NCBI GenBank assembly: GCA_029641185.1
Contig: JAPWGK010000008.1
Location: 372,001 to 436,000 of the forward strand
DNA length: 64,000 bases
Direction of reading: 5' to 3'
Source of the DNA: Pseudofabraea citricarpa
Lineage: Eukaryota; Ascomycota; Leotiomycetes; Helotiales; Dermateaceae
Shown: positions 11,894 to 22,785 of the stretch, in pieces
Layout: the number at the start of each line of letters is the position of its first letter
Position numbering within the stretch: position 1 is the stretch's first letter
The notes under the pieces: generated by a model
The model's database searches: none
What the model was told of the DNA's origin: nothing
Seen by the model: only the letters and a program-made list of their open reading frames with translations
Position numbers and translations under genes: made by a program

Positions 11894-13198
11894 TCACTGC
11901 ACAAACGACACAACCATTTTCTTGCCTCCCATATCGCCCTTCTTGAGTCTTTCCAATCCATCAACTACAGCGGATAACCCTCCGTTCAAGACGGTTAGCT
12001 CTGGTAATTTCAATCTGTTGTTCTCTAATAAATAATTCAGGTCCTCGGCGTACGACGTAGATGTTTTATCAAGCACGAATTGCTTCATCTCGACATTGAG
12101 AATCTCAACGTTTGAGGGTACTTCTTGGGTTTTCATCATGGCCAAAGGAGCAAACAAGCAAGGTTTGCTCTTAGATAGACATTGCAAACTGAACGAAGCT
12201 GTCGTGTTACCGACGAGATCTAATGCCCTCGTGATCCGGTCTCCTCCCACAGCTAAGATCTGCTCGACGATTTCCTGGTTATGCTTCTCATCCCGCACAA
12301 CTACGGTGTGAGCTCCAAGACTCTCTGCTAAGGCTTGTGTCTTCGAGGATGTGACAGCAATCACTTCTAGCCCACTCTGCACGGCGATCTGGATGGCATA
12401 TTGGCCTGTAACTGTCGAACCACCCCAGATAAGGAGACAATCCTTCTGGTCTTCCGGGATATCATCCACGAGAGGAGCTGACCTTACAACTCTTGGTACT
12501 TTGAGCCATTTCCAGAGTGTCATGGCAGCAGTCAGCGCAGCAACACCAAGGCAAGCAGCCGTCTCGAAATCCATATCTCCTGGGATCGGTAGAACCGTAT
12601 GCTGGGGCACAATCACCAGATCCTGAAAACAACCCGCGCGGACGTCGCGGTAATAAGTACTTGTCCAGACACGGTCTCCTGGCTTGAATTTCGTGACGCC
12701 GGGTGCAACTTTATGCACGATGCCGGCCATCTCTCGTCCCGTCACCCACGGAAACGCAGGAAGACAGAAATTATAGTCTACCGACTTCCAGTCGATGGGA
12801 TTTAATCCTGTGGCGTAGTTACGGATCATGACTTCTTCGTCTCCTTGGAACTCCGGGATCGGACATGAATCATGAAGGGCATAAGTTCCCTTCTCGACGA
12901 TCCGGAGAGCTCGGTGAGTGAGGATTTCTTCTGCTACCGATATATCCTCAATCCCTGAGGGCGTCTCAGTGACGAGGCTGCTATTGGTATCTTCAGATAC
13001 CGGGCTCTCATTTCCCTTGGCTGGTGCCATTTCTTCGACTTTCCCGCTTTGCTTCCTCCTCAGAACCTTGCGGCGGCAATTCCTCAACGCTGACGTCCAT
13101 GACTCCTCTCGGAAAGTAACGAGCAGGGTGCTGAAAGAAGACATCCTAGATTTCTGATGAGTCGACTTGGACTCTCGATAAGGAGCGACGATGGACAT
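11894..13198 (-). CDS. Zinc-less MDR oxidoreductase (quinone/trans-enoyl reductase-like)
   Basis: A medium-chain dehydrogenase/reductase, single exon, up to 434 aa. The GroES-like N-terminal domain begins around residue 95 (ALRIVEKG..., then NPIDWKSVDY and FPWVTGREMAGIV). The nucleotide-binding GGSTVTGQYAIQIA motif follows at about residue 245. The zinc-ligand cysteines of classical alcohol dehydrogenases are missing, which places it with NADPH quinone reductases and ToxD/trans-enoyl-reductase-like proteins. The first 95 residues are an atypical Lys/Arg- then Ser/Glu-rich extension. An internal ATG at 13030 (MAPAKGNESP) gives 378 aa, closer to the family length. No PKS gene is nearby, so a secondary-metabolism role is not supported. 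Confidence 0.82.
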   Translation of the reverse strand: MSIVAPYRESKSTHQKSRMSSFSTLLVTFREESWTSALRNCRRKVLRRKQSGKVEEMAPAKGNESPVSEDTNSSLVTETPSGIEDISVAEEILTHRALRIVEKGTYALHDSCPIPEFQGDEEVMIRNYATGLNPIDWKSVDYNFCLPAFPWVTGREMAGIVHKVAPGVTKFKPGDRVWTSTYYRDVRAGCFQDLVIVPQHTVLPIPGDMDFETAACLGVAALTAAMTLWKWLKVPRVVRSAPLVDDIPEDQKDCLLIWGGSTVTGQYAIQIAVQSGLEVIAVTSSKTQALAESLGAHTVVVRDEKHNQEIVEQILAVGGDRITRALDLVGNTTASFSLQCLSKSKPCLFAPLAMMKTQEVPSNVEILNVEMKQFVLDKTSTSYAEDLNYLLENNRLKLPELTVLNGGLSAVVDGLERLKKGDMGGKKMVVSFVQ

Positions 13199-14868
13199 GC
13201 TGAATCAGAGCCTCTGAATCATCCAAGACAAGCAAGAGAAGTTCCTCGTGTAAACAATCGACCAAGCAAAAGCAAAAACGAGCAAAGGAAAGGAAACCCG
13301 ACGGTATATCTAAATAAGAGACGACGAAATCACCACACTTCGGTCATTTCTAATGATTGGAGAGAGGAAGAAAAGAGAGAGAAAAAGAGGCTTCCATCGC
13401 TATCTGCCCGGCTTTGTTCGTGATTTACTACTCGACGGCACAGGGAAGCCGACGCCCTCATCACTCAATCAGCGTACGAGGAATACCATGCCGACATAGT
13501 TGCACGAGATTCGCAATTCATCGTTATCTTGCGTGCTACCCACTCCCCACCCCATCTTTGCTGTCGGAGCTCCGTCCGGCGTCGGTTAGAGGTTGAGCGT
13601 CGTCCCGAAAGTGGACCCTCAGAGACCTTCATTAATCAGCATAGCGACGACGACGACATTTCAAGTGTTGGGTGCAGTGTTTGGAGCGTGTGAGCTATCG
13701 GCAAGCCTCCCGATCTGTCGTGGGCTTAGCAAAGTTTGCCTTCTTGGCGGTATCTTTGTACCTGGATTAATAATGTCAGCCAATCGAAGAAAGTCAATGG
13801 TGGAGTATTGGTCCCTTCCCCTCTTCAACAACAAGAAACAGCTTACTTAGTCTTGAGCTAGTAATTTTGTGTGTTGGACCACATATCACATCACGATCCC
13901 TCACATGCACTTTCGAAGTGCAGTAGAATTTGCTAATACAACGAATGGTGGGAGCTCAGTAATCGCGAAAGGATGGACTCTGATCTCTACCTTTTCCGGG
14001 TGAACTACAACAAGAATGCCAGTATCGAGAGATAGAACGAAACGCAGAAAAAATAGGAGTTCCTAAAACAGCTTTTTTCTAGAGGCACTCTCCCTTTAGT
14101 AATTATTCTCCCTGGAAATATACATACAACCGCCCCTCGCTTAACGAAGGTTTGAAGCCACGCTGCCAAGCGAGCGACAAGCTGGAAACCAAAATGGGAT
14201 CCAAACCAAATCAAAAGCGGCCGATTATATTTCTCAGCCAGTAAAGGACAGTCTAATCTGAAGCATAGAAAAGTAAAATTCTACAGACTTTTCGAATTTT
14301 GTCCTAGTGCCACCGACACACAATAAAGAACAATAACCCAGTGCTTTACTGCTTAATTTCAGTTACAAATTTTCCAAGATACTTGAACAAAAATCACCTG
14401 GTAAAGTGAAAGTTTTGCTTTCTGGGTTCAAAGATAAACCGAGAAGAGTTAGCCAGACCGATGAATCTGTTCCACACTCAAAAATCCAAGAAGAAAAGAG
14501 GAAGCATATTTACGATGGTTGATGGCTACAAAGAACAGATGGGATTTTTTGGTGTTTAATTGCCCTCTGTGATATTTTCAAATGGATTCCAGTGTGTTTA
14601 GAACCTTCGAGAGATTCCTCCAAGGTGGCAATATTAGCCTTCGGCAAGGAGCCTTATTTCTCAGTCTTCTAATACGTGACTTGGAAATAGCCTATCTTGT
14701 TGTAGATATTAATACAGATTTAGATACAAAACTTTAATGCCATAGGCAAACATTATTTATAAATCTTGAGTTCAAGAATAGTATTACTGAGAATCATAGA
14801 TCGTGACTCGTAAAGCATGATTCGAAAAACATAAGGATCTTTGGCATTAAACTCATTCTATCATCTAT
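13199..14868. other. Gene-free spacer
   Basis: About 1.7 kb between the start of the MDR gene and the stop of the F-box gene. Short frames at 13157-13423 and 13593-13850 lack any recognisable domain and are not called. The right half is AT-rich and looks like ordinary 3' flanking DNA. Confidence 0.45.
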
Positions 14869-16430
14869 CTATGCACCGTTACCATAACTCTTTACCCGAC
14901 TCCAGAAGAACGCCTTGTCATTGCGAAGTGTGAACGGCGCCACGTCATCCGTGAGCAAATTATGACTCCAGAATCCTTTCCAGGCAAGTTTATTATTCCT
15001 GGCTCCCTTGCCAGAACTCTGTAGAGATAATTCCATTTGGTATATATATCGAGGTCCTGGTGCGCCCTCGGTTTCAATAATCAGATCCCCCTCGGCGTCT
15101 TTGAGATCGACACCTGGATAGTCTTTGATGCTTGATAACCGCCACCGACCTCGTAATGCGGTCTGCATAACGACTGATGGAAGGTGTGCATTCCCTCCAT
15201 TACGATGGGTATCTAGAAGATCCTTTGTAAGATGGTGGACTACATCAGCTGGCTCTGAAGTTGACAATAGACTTATGACTGTACCATCTCGGAAGAACCT
15301 CAGATACCGGTAATAAGTGACAATATGCACTGGACTGCTCCAAGTCACTTGATTTACTGATGCTTGACCTGGCCTCATATAGTTGACAGTACTTATGTAA
15401 CAGCCGTTGAAGCGTATTCTGGGACGTAACCTGAACATTTGGTGCCATGAGGATGCATACCCATTTTCAAATAAAATATTGGTAATCTGATGGCTGTCGA
15501 GGATATTTTCTTTGGCCTCAACTTCGGAATCTTCTTCTTGAGGCTCGAATACTTCATCCTCAAGAGGTCCACCGAGGATTTCCCGTTGCCACTGGTAATA
15601 CATTGCACCGAACCCGACCTCCGAGCCCAAGCAAACCCGTTTCCAGACTTGTTCTTCTGTAGCAACAAGAAACGCCAGGCGCTTGGAGACCTGTGCAAGC
15701 CTGACAAACGATGCAACATCAATTATAGCCACTTCTTTGCAAACATGTAAAAGTATCTCATCAGGCAACTCTGCCAGCGGACATGGAGGAGGTTGGGTTC
15801 CCTCAATCGCCGGCGGTGCAGGCTCAATCTTGAGACCTGAGAAACTTGCGATCAGTTCTTTAAAGGTCTGTGGGTGCCCGTCTAGGGAGTGGTGTGCAGT
15901 ATTTGGGACTGTTACTGCGGCATTGGAAGGGTTCGGGTTGGTAGGCTTCGTGAAGGAAGAGGGGGGAAAGTATTTGTTCTTGTATTTTTGATCGACTCGG
16001 TGATCCATCTAGCTGTGTCAGGCTGGTTGATCTAGGTAGATGTATGAAGGATACATACACGATAAGCTTTGCGGTAGAGATCAAGACTGTCACCTAGACT
16101 GCCCTGAGTTTCCCTCTCTACCGCCTTTTCATAATGCTCTAGAGCCGATTTTGGTTCTCTGCTCGCATTCTTGCTACTACCTGCGACTTCGCCATCGTGG
16201 CCATCGAGCTGGCTGAGTGGCCGGGTTTCTATGTAGTCTTCCTCATCTTCGGTCTGCTTGGCTTTGGTAACTGGTGGCGGTCTCTCGAAGGCTGGCACCT
16301 TTCTTGCAGACTTTGATGTTCCTGCACTCGGCTTCAGGCGCTCTTTAGCAACATCTTCTTTTGCTTTTGCTGAGACTTCTGCTCGCCATTGTTGGCGGAA
16401 GGACTCCAACTCCGGATTCGAATCCTCCAT
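14869..16430 (-). CDS. F-box protein, FBXO9/Hrt3/Pof7 type
   Basis: Substrate adaptor of an SCF ubiquitin ligase. Two exons (16430..16059 and 16008..14869) give 503 aa; the 50-nt intron has a GTATGT donor, CTGAC branch and CTAG acceptor. The join reads YRKAYR-MDHRVDQKYKNKYF, which matches the TPR-like segment of FBXO9 relatives. The F-box starts around residue 205 (LAELPDEILLHVCKEVAI...). The C-terminal half carries blocks typical of the family (RIRFNGCYISTVNYMRPG, YYRYLRFFRDGTV). A 375-bp divergent promoter separates it from the mitochondrial carrier gene. Confidence 0.9.
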
Positions 16431-16805
16431 GATTTCTAGGTACTAACTGGTATTCAATTTGGGAAAGGAATGTCTTAGAATAATGGAGGTGTAGGTAGCG
16501 TCGCTACCAGGCGATGATTCAGTAGTGAAGGATGTTGACAGGCGAGAAGCTTATCAGCGAGATCTCCGATGACGCGGGTCCACCGGCTTGCTGGGAAAAC
16601 GATAGGCCGGGCGCACTAGGCTGCTCCTGTCCCAAGCCCAAGCTCCGATTCACTGCCGCTCTAAAATTTAAGCTACATCATTGACTCCTCCCTTTCATGC
16701 GCGTCAACACCCACGGCCATAATGATATAATTTACGACGCTGCATCTTTTCATCGCGCTTTCCGACAAAAGGCCCTTGAAAATAGTTCCCTTGAACGCCA
16801 CTTCC
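16431..16805. promoter_or_regulatory. Compact divergent promoter, F-box / MTM1-like
   Basis: The two start codons are only 375 bp apart on opposite strands, so the two genes must share promoter DNA. A TATA-like AATGATATAATTT lies near 16720. No other site is claimed. Confidence 0.5.
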
Positions 16806-18234
16806 ATGTCCAATCCTTGGGACCGCGCTCAAACGGAAGAGGAGGACTTCGCCACCAGCTTCGATAGAGTTCCTAGGCATGATTCACTGCACCGAAATGA
16901 CCAGATACCCGGAGTTGCAGAAACAATAGCCATGTCTGGAGATAATCCGATGGACAGGGACGATGTCGAGGTGGATATCACGGCGGGACAGAAAATGCTA
17001 TCGGCGATCTCTGGCAGTCTGTTGACATCCCTTCTCGGTAATTCCACCCACATTTGTTATCTCTCTCTCTCGATATGTACTGACCTGAAGCAAAGTTACT
17101 CCTCTGGATGTCGTTCGAATTCGTCTGCAATCTCAACCGACACAATCTCCTCTCACCGCAATACAGAAGCTTGCCGCCTCTTCACAATCCTTTAATACCC
17201 TTCCCCCGAACCTCGGAGTTACAGCATGTTGCCGAGAGGTTTTCTTTATGAACAATAATGCCGAGATGTGTGTGGTGGCACCAAAAATGGGATCAATGAG
17301 TCAAACAATTGGTGCCGACTGTGCTGTGGAAGAAACACAAAGACGGACGTTTAGTTCTACTTTCGATGGCATAAGAAAGATTGCGCGGAACGAGGGAATG
17401 ACTACCTTATGGAGGGGCTTATCACCGACCTTGGTGATGACAGTACCAGCTAACATCATATACTTCACCGGTTATGACTGGCTACGCTACAATAACCAGA
17501 GCCCGGTCAATCGAGTAGTCTCGGATAGCTATGCATCTCTTGTTGCCGGTGCTTCTGCCCGGATGGTAGCAGCAGCAGTTGTGAGTCCAATCGAAATGTT
17601 CAGGACAAGGATGCAAGCAAGCCGGTCCACCGGTGGAGCACACTTGACAGAGACATTTAAGAGTGTCAGCGAGATGGTTCATAGTCATGGCTACAGCTCT
17701 CTCTGGCGTGGCTTCACATTGACTCTGTGGAGAGATGTTCCATTCTCTGGTATCTATTGGTTCGGCTACGAAACCATTCGAGGTTCTCTTACCGAAGCTC
17801 GTGAGAAGCGCAGAGGCCGGCCAATCGAAACTGATGGACCCCGAAGTCGAGCACGAAGTAAGTCTCAAAGCAGAGAGAACCATACGGCTACCTTCGTCGA
17901 CAGCTTTGCGGCTGGTGCAATATCTGGTGCTTTTGCCTCCATCGTTACAATGCCGTTTGATGTGGGAAAGACTCGTCGACAAGTTTTCAAAGATCCAACT
18001 GCACCAACAGCTCCAGGAGTCCAGAGAGCTCTTGCTCCTGAGGAACAATCTATGCCTAGATTTCTGTGGCACATCTTCCAAGAACAAGGTATGTCTGGAC
18101 TCTGGAAGGGATGGGCTGCAAGAACGATGCGTGTAGCTCCATCATGCGCAATCATGATCAGCTGCTATGAAGTAGGCAAGAGAACCTTCCGCAGTGTAAA
18201 TGAGAGAGCAGAGCGGAAGCGATTATCTGAATAA
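16806..18234 (+). CDS. MTM1: Mitochondrial carrier, Mtm1/SLC25A39-40 type
   Basis: Inner-membrane solute carrier. Exons 16806..17037 and 17096..18234 give 456 aa. Three carrier signatures are visible: PLDVVRIR, PIEMFRTR and PFDVGKTRRQ, one per repeat. WRGLSPTLVMTVPANIIYF and WRGFTLTLWRDVPFSGIYW belong to the Mtm1/SLC25A39 subgroup, linked to mitochondrial glutathione import and to manganese/iron handling. The first matrix loop is long and carries four cysteines (C122, C123, C136, C153) followed by AVEETQRR. In the animal protein a cysteine-bearing loop senses iron-sulfur status; that this applies here is inference. The ATG at 16806 was chosen as the first in-frame ATG. Confidence 0.9.
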
Positions 18235-18841
18235 AGCGTGCTTTGAAAATCTCCATTCCGGCGTTATGTTATCAACTGGGGATCAAAAAGGGGCGTTAAG
18301 TAAAAGTATCTCGGCTCTGGAATATGGGGGTTTGAGAGTCTGCATAGCGATCCGGGTGCTGTTAGCACGTGTATTATAGACGACCATAGACACAAAGTCC
18401 AGTGATACCACTAATTGAAGAGATCAATCATTCACTTTCGAGCTCGTTCTCATCGATAATTAAATGCCTGAAGAGCAGAAGAGACACCTTATAGGTGGAA
18501 CGATACTCAGGCCGTTCAGTTCATTTTAAATAGCGAATCAGGAAGAGGTACCTTTGTTCACACCAAATTTGTTTATGAACAGAAGTACCAAGCGGTGTCC
18601 AGGTATGATTGGACATGCGCCACAGGACAAAGAGATATTTCTGTTTCTTAGCAGATTTAGTGCGGACAAAAGTACCTCTTCCTGATTGGCTATCCAAACC
18701 AAAACGAACTGCCTAAGCTGAGTGTATCAATACACAAGCCCGGAACAATATTCGTCCTTCCGATGATTTGGAACCCCAACCCTGGTAGACGCTTCACGCG
18801 CTCACGCGTTTCGACGCGTCAATGTGGCTTGCTAGCGGGTT
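18235..18841. other. MTM1-UNG1 intergenic region with fold-back element
   Basis: This spacer contains the 227-bp inverted-repeat element at 18502-18728. The 113 bp between the element and the upstream UNG1 ATG is rich in CG dinucleotides (CTCACGCGTTTCGACGCGTC) and may be the UNG1 core promoter. Confidence 0.5.
18502..18728. mobile_element. Fold-back / MITE-like inverted-repeat element
   Basis: Two long imperfect inverted repeats, about 18502-18589 and 18634-18728, flank a loop of about 45 nt. A perfect 16-bp core, AATCAGGAAGAGGTAC at 18536-18551, recurs inverted at 18672-18687. Similarity extends across the arms (GATACTCAG / GATACACTCAG; CACCAAATTTG / CACTAAATCTG; GAACAGAAGTACC / AAACAGAAATATC). 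Length, structure and lack of coding capacity fit a non-autonomous MITE or fold-back element. I could not identify a clear target-site duplication. Confidence 0.75.
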
Positions 18842-20002
18842 ATGGCCTCGATCGAACTCATGATAAAATCACCACTAAGAGATCCGCTTGATTACAACCA
18901 TTCCACAACACTAATTTCCCCACAATATCTCGATCTGTCTCTCATACTTCAACTACATCGCTTCAGGGCCATCATGCCGGTGAAACGAAAAGCTGGCGAG
19001 GACCTCTCGCTCTCGGGTGCCAAAAAGCCCAAGGCGAATGCCAGTATCACCTCGTTCTTCGGTCCTCCAAAAACGGCGTCGAGTACCACGAAGGTCACTG
19101 GCACGACCACCGAATCAATCCCCGCTTCTGCTCCGGCAGTGAAGTTTGACAAGGAGAAGTGGGTTGCCAAACTGACGGACGAGCAGAAGGAGTTGCTCAA
19201 GCTGGAGATCGATACCCTTCACGAGAGCTGGCTAGCTCAGTTAAAGGATGAGATTGTGGGCAAGGACTTCTTAGAATTGAAGAGATTCCTCAAGAGAGAG
19301 ATTGACAGCGGCAAGAAGATATTCCCTCCTCTGGAGGACGTCTACTCATGGTTCGTTCTGCCTCTCTTATCTTACGTAAATCATTTCTTCTAACAGAATG
19401 TCGCGATTAGGTCTAGACATACACCCCTCAATACCGTGAAGGCCGTTATCCTCGGACAGGACCCTTACCACAATGTCAACCAAGCTCACGGTCTCTCGTT
19501 CTCTGTTCGGCCTCCTACGCCAGCTCCTCCTTCTCTCAAGAACATCTACAAGGCGCTCGCCAAAGATTTCCCCGCTTCGTCGGCCACTCCTTTCGTGCCA
19601 CCGCCCAAGAACGGAGGTCTCCTCACACCATGGGCCGATCGCGGCGTGCTGCTCTTAAACACCTGCCTCACGGTCCGGGCTCACGAAGCGAATAGTCACT
19701 CGAACCGCGGCTGGGAGAAATTCACACAGAAGGTAATCGACATTGTTGAAAAACGAAGAAATCGTGGTGTTGTCTTCCTGGCTTGGGGAAGCCCTGCTGG
19801 CAAGCGGGTCCAGAAGATCAACAAGCAGAAGCATCTTGTTCTCATGAGCGTCCACCCTAGTCCACTTAGTGCCATGCGTGGATTCTTCGATTGCAATCAC
19901 TTCGTCAAGACGAACGAGTGGCTTACGGATGACGGTCGCTATGGTAAGGATGGTGGAATTGACTGGAGTCTGGATGTCAAACCCGAGGAGGCTGGGATCT
20001 GA
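18842..20002 (+). CDS. UNG1: Uracil-DNA glycosylase, family 1
   Basis: Removes uracil from DNA in base excision repair. Exons 18842..19350 and 19411..20002 give 366 aa from the first ATG; a second in-frame ATG at 18974 gives 322 aa. The water-activating motif GQDPYHN and the C-terminal HPSPLSA motif are intact, and LLLNTCLTVR is the uracil-binding block. The shorter form begins MPVKRKAGED with KKPK, a likely nuclear signal, and SITSFFGPP, which resembles a PCNA-interacting (PIP) box. The 44-residue upstream extension could make a differently targeted isoform. The 60-nt intron splits the Trp codon of YSW|SRHTPL. Confidence 0.95.
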
Positions 20003-20273
20003 GAGTGGCTCGAGGAGGGAATGGATATGACTGATGATGCTTTTACGTGGATAACTTAACCTGTATGATTAGAAAGATAAACTTGACCGGCCAAGGCGGG
20101 AGTGTGGGAGTTTCGGATACGTAGGTACAGGAATCAAGGCTAGATGTATACCTGTATGATGAATGACACCTTCATGTGAGAAGAAAAAGTGAGAGAAAAA
20201 TAGAAAAGAAGATGGCTGCTTGATCAACTGCTAGTCCAGTATCCCCAGAACTGGGCTGTCTATCTACCTGCCC

Positions 20274-20886
20274 TTATGCCTTCTGTGCATCATGACCCCA
20301 GTTCTTCAAGCTCTTGTAGCTCTTGCTGTCGGTATCCTGCTTCGCCTTCTCCTCCTGAGCGAGGTGCCTCTTGCAATACGCGACGACCTTTCTCATGTGG
20401 GCGAGATCCTCTAGATTGACGGGTCATCAACTCAACTCACAACTCCCCATCAAACCAAAACCAAAACCAAGACAGCCAGAAACAGAAAAAGAAAAAAAGA
20501 AATACATACCCTCATCATAACCCTCGGGATCTTTATCGGGGTTCTTCTTCAGGATCCCGATGATTTTCCTTCCGCTGTCTTTTTTTTTAGTTTCTGGCTT
20601 TTCGAACTTTGAACTCGGGGCTGGGGAGACGGAAAAGAGAAAAGAAAGTAAGTATACCTCTCGTGCCCGATCGTCTCCCCGCTCCCGTCGTCCTTCGCCC
20701 ACCCGGAACTCGTCGATTGCTCGTCCTCGAGCCAGGTCGAGAGCTCGCCGGCCGTCATGTTGACCAGGCTGTTGAATTCTCTTTTTTTGGGCAGGGATTG
20801 TTAATCTTGGGGGGTTGAGGAATAGGAGAAGGAGGAAAGTAGGGGTGGTTTACTTACTCGATGACGGTGCTCTCGTCTTTGACCAT
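20274..20886 (-). CDS. DUF3140 small protein
   Basis: A 117-aa protein built from four exons: 20886..20858, 20780..20658, 20574..20510 and 20410..20274. Donors are GTAAGT, GTATAC, GTATGT; all junctions keep one frame. The product reads FNSLVNMTAGELSTWLEDEQ, GHESGRKIIGILKKNP and DLAHMRKVVAYCKRHLAQ, which is the DUF3140 pattern known from actinobacteria and fungi. Its function is unknown. Most exons are too short to stand out as open frames. Whether the gene came from bacteria is open; three introns argue for long residence in fungi. It sits tail-to-tail with UNG1. Confidence 0.82.
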
Positions 20887-22785
20887 TTTGAATTCTAGAG
20901 TTCCGAGGGATTTATCTGGTGGTTTATCTGTCTGTAATTCTGTTTCTTTCTGGCGCTGGTACTTATGGACATCTTGAGGTTTGTTCACTTACTTACCTAC
21001 TAGTCGAGATGCTCGGAAGTCTTTGACGTCACGAGTTTTGGTGATACTAAGTGGAAGTGTGGTAGTACATGTGATTGATTGATTGATTGGGTTTTCCCAC
21101 CCATCTATTCTATGTACACTTGAAGAATACAAAGGCAGAGTGAAAAAGGGATAATTCGCGTCTTCGCCAGAATCCAGATGCTATCCTGTAAATCATGCTG
21201 CTGCCACCTCGAGATATCAGCATCTACACCACCCTCGCAGGTAAACGGTACGATCCAGCCCCAACGCTTAATCAATTAAACATCAGCCCTCTCACGACGA
21301 GAGGACCCATCATTCCTGGAGCGGTCGCTACCGTTTCAGAGAAAGACAGAGATGGAGAGGAGGGAAACGCCATTCACATGCGGCATGCAAGCTGCAACCA
21401 TGGCCCAGCTGGTGGGGGATGACGGCGCGGGATTAGTCGTGAGATGAGACGACGACCAGAAGCAAGGAGACACGAGGGAGCGTCGCGAAAATCTGTTGAA
21501 ATTGGATTGGGGGAAGAAAAGAAGAAGGAAAAAAGCAATTCCTCGGACGCTCGCTGGATCCGCATCGCATCCCATCCGCTGTGCAACGGTTGGCCGTCTT
21601 GCATTCAGGAACCGGCTGCAGTGTGCCTTCCTGCATGCCACTATTGCTCGACTGGTTGGGCTGGGCTGGACTTAAAGGGTAGGTCAGGCCATCCATCATC
21701 ACCAACTAGACATAGCAGTCAAGAGAAAGACGCTGGTTTTCTCTCTGTTGGGGAAGAAGAAGATGATGATGATGTTTGACCTCTGCTCGTCTCGGAGAAT
21801 AAAGTTAGTTCCTTCTAGTCCTTCACTTCAGGTCAGTGAAATAAGTTAGTTGATCCCCATCACCCGGTCTCATGCAGATGTGCTCAAGTTCATGCGAAGC
21901 CAGCCTCACCCAAGAAGCCGGGGCCCAAGCGTGTCAGAGGAGAGTGAGGAAGTTGAAAGAGCGAGGAGGGGGAAGTAGAGTTGGATTCTCAGGCGCGTAC
22001 ATCAAGTGGTGATGTCCAGACGATAAGAGAGAGGAAGAGCTGTGGAGTTGGGCAGTGGACATTGGACAGTGAGTGGTAGTAGCAGTGCCAGCACACTTCA
22101 CACTTCACACTTCACACTTCACTATGTGCCGTCGCAGTCGCAGTGGCGAGCTGGCATGGCTGCTTCATTGGTCAAACCCATGACTCCTTGATCCTCTCGA
22201 TATAATTACACATCTTAAGCTTATTCCCTGTCGGGATGGCATTGTCGCTCGTCTACGGCTCCGTCTCACATTTCGACAACTCATCCTCATTTCACGCCCC
22301 GTCATAATAATAACAACCTCGCTCAACACACCCTCTCGACTGCAACCCACCACTACCACCACCACCACCACCACACTCATTATCCCCCTCCTCCTCTTCC
22401 ATACATACCTCTTGCACAAAACCCCCAAGCCACACCCAGCCTTACGTGCGCCCACGCTAATTGAGCATCGTCCATCGCCCATCGCCCATCGCCCTCTATT
22501 AAAACCCGGTACTGATTCGATAAGGAGCCCGTGCGGGAATTGCTTAAGGGGTCAACGATTACCTTAACCTTCGCCGTCGCGTACCGCACCCGTCCCAGAC
22601 AGAGCCAGACCAAAATATCCCCTATCCTATCCACAAACAAAAAATCCACCGCCTCGACCCTACCATCCCATACCCTCGACAACCTCAACCCTCAACTCAG
22701 CCCCCCCCTCCCCGCTCCCTTCGACCATCTGCGCTGCGATTGAATGCATCCCCAGCATCCTTAAGCAACTGCTGATCCGAACACC
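20887..22785. promoter_or_regulatory. Long divergent intergenic region, DUF3140 / MSB1-like
   Basis: About 1.9 kb with no supported gene. The part near 22785 is strongly CT-rich and probably the long 5' leader of the Msb1-like gene. It contains a GATT run near 21070, a CACTTCA repeat at 22094-22121, a CCA run near 22350 and repeated CATCGCC near 22470. Confidence 0.5.
22094..22121. repeat. CACTTCA x4 tandem repeat
   Basis: Four exact head-to-tail copies of CACTTCA in the promoter region of the Msb1-like gene. No function is inferred. Confidence 0.9.

Noticed and set aside
13593..13850. 85-aa open frame in the MDR/F-box spacer
   Set aside because: No domain, no splice partners, no leader-like context; length is within chance.
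17482..18087. 201-aa minus-strand frame opposite the mitochondrial carrier
   Set aside because: Antisense shadow; Ser/Cys-rich with no recognisable motif.
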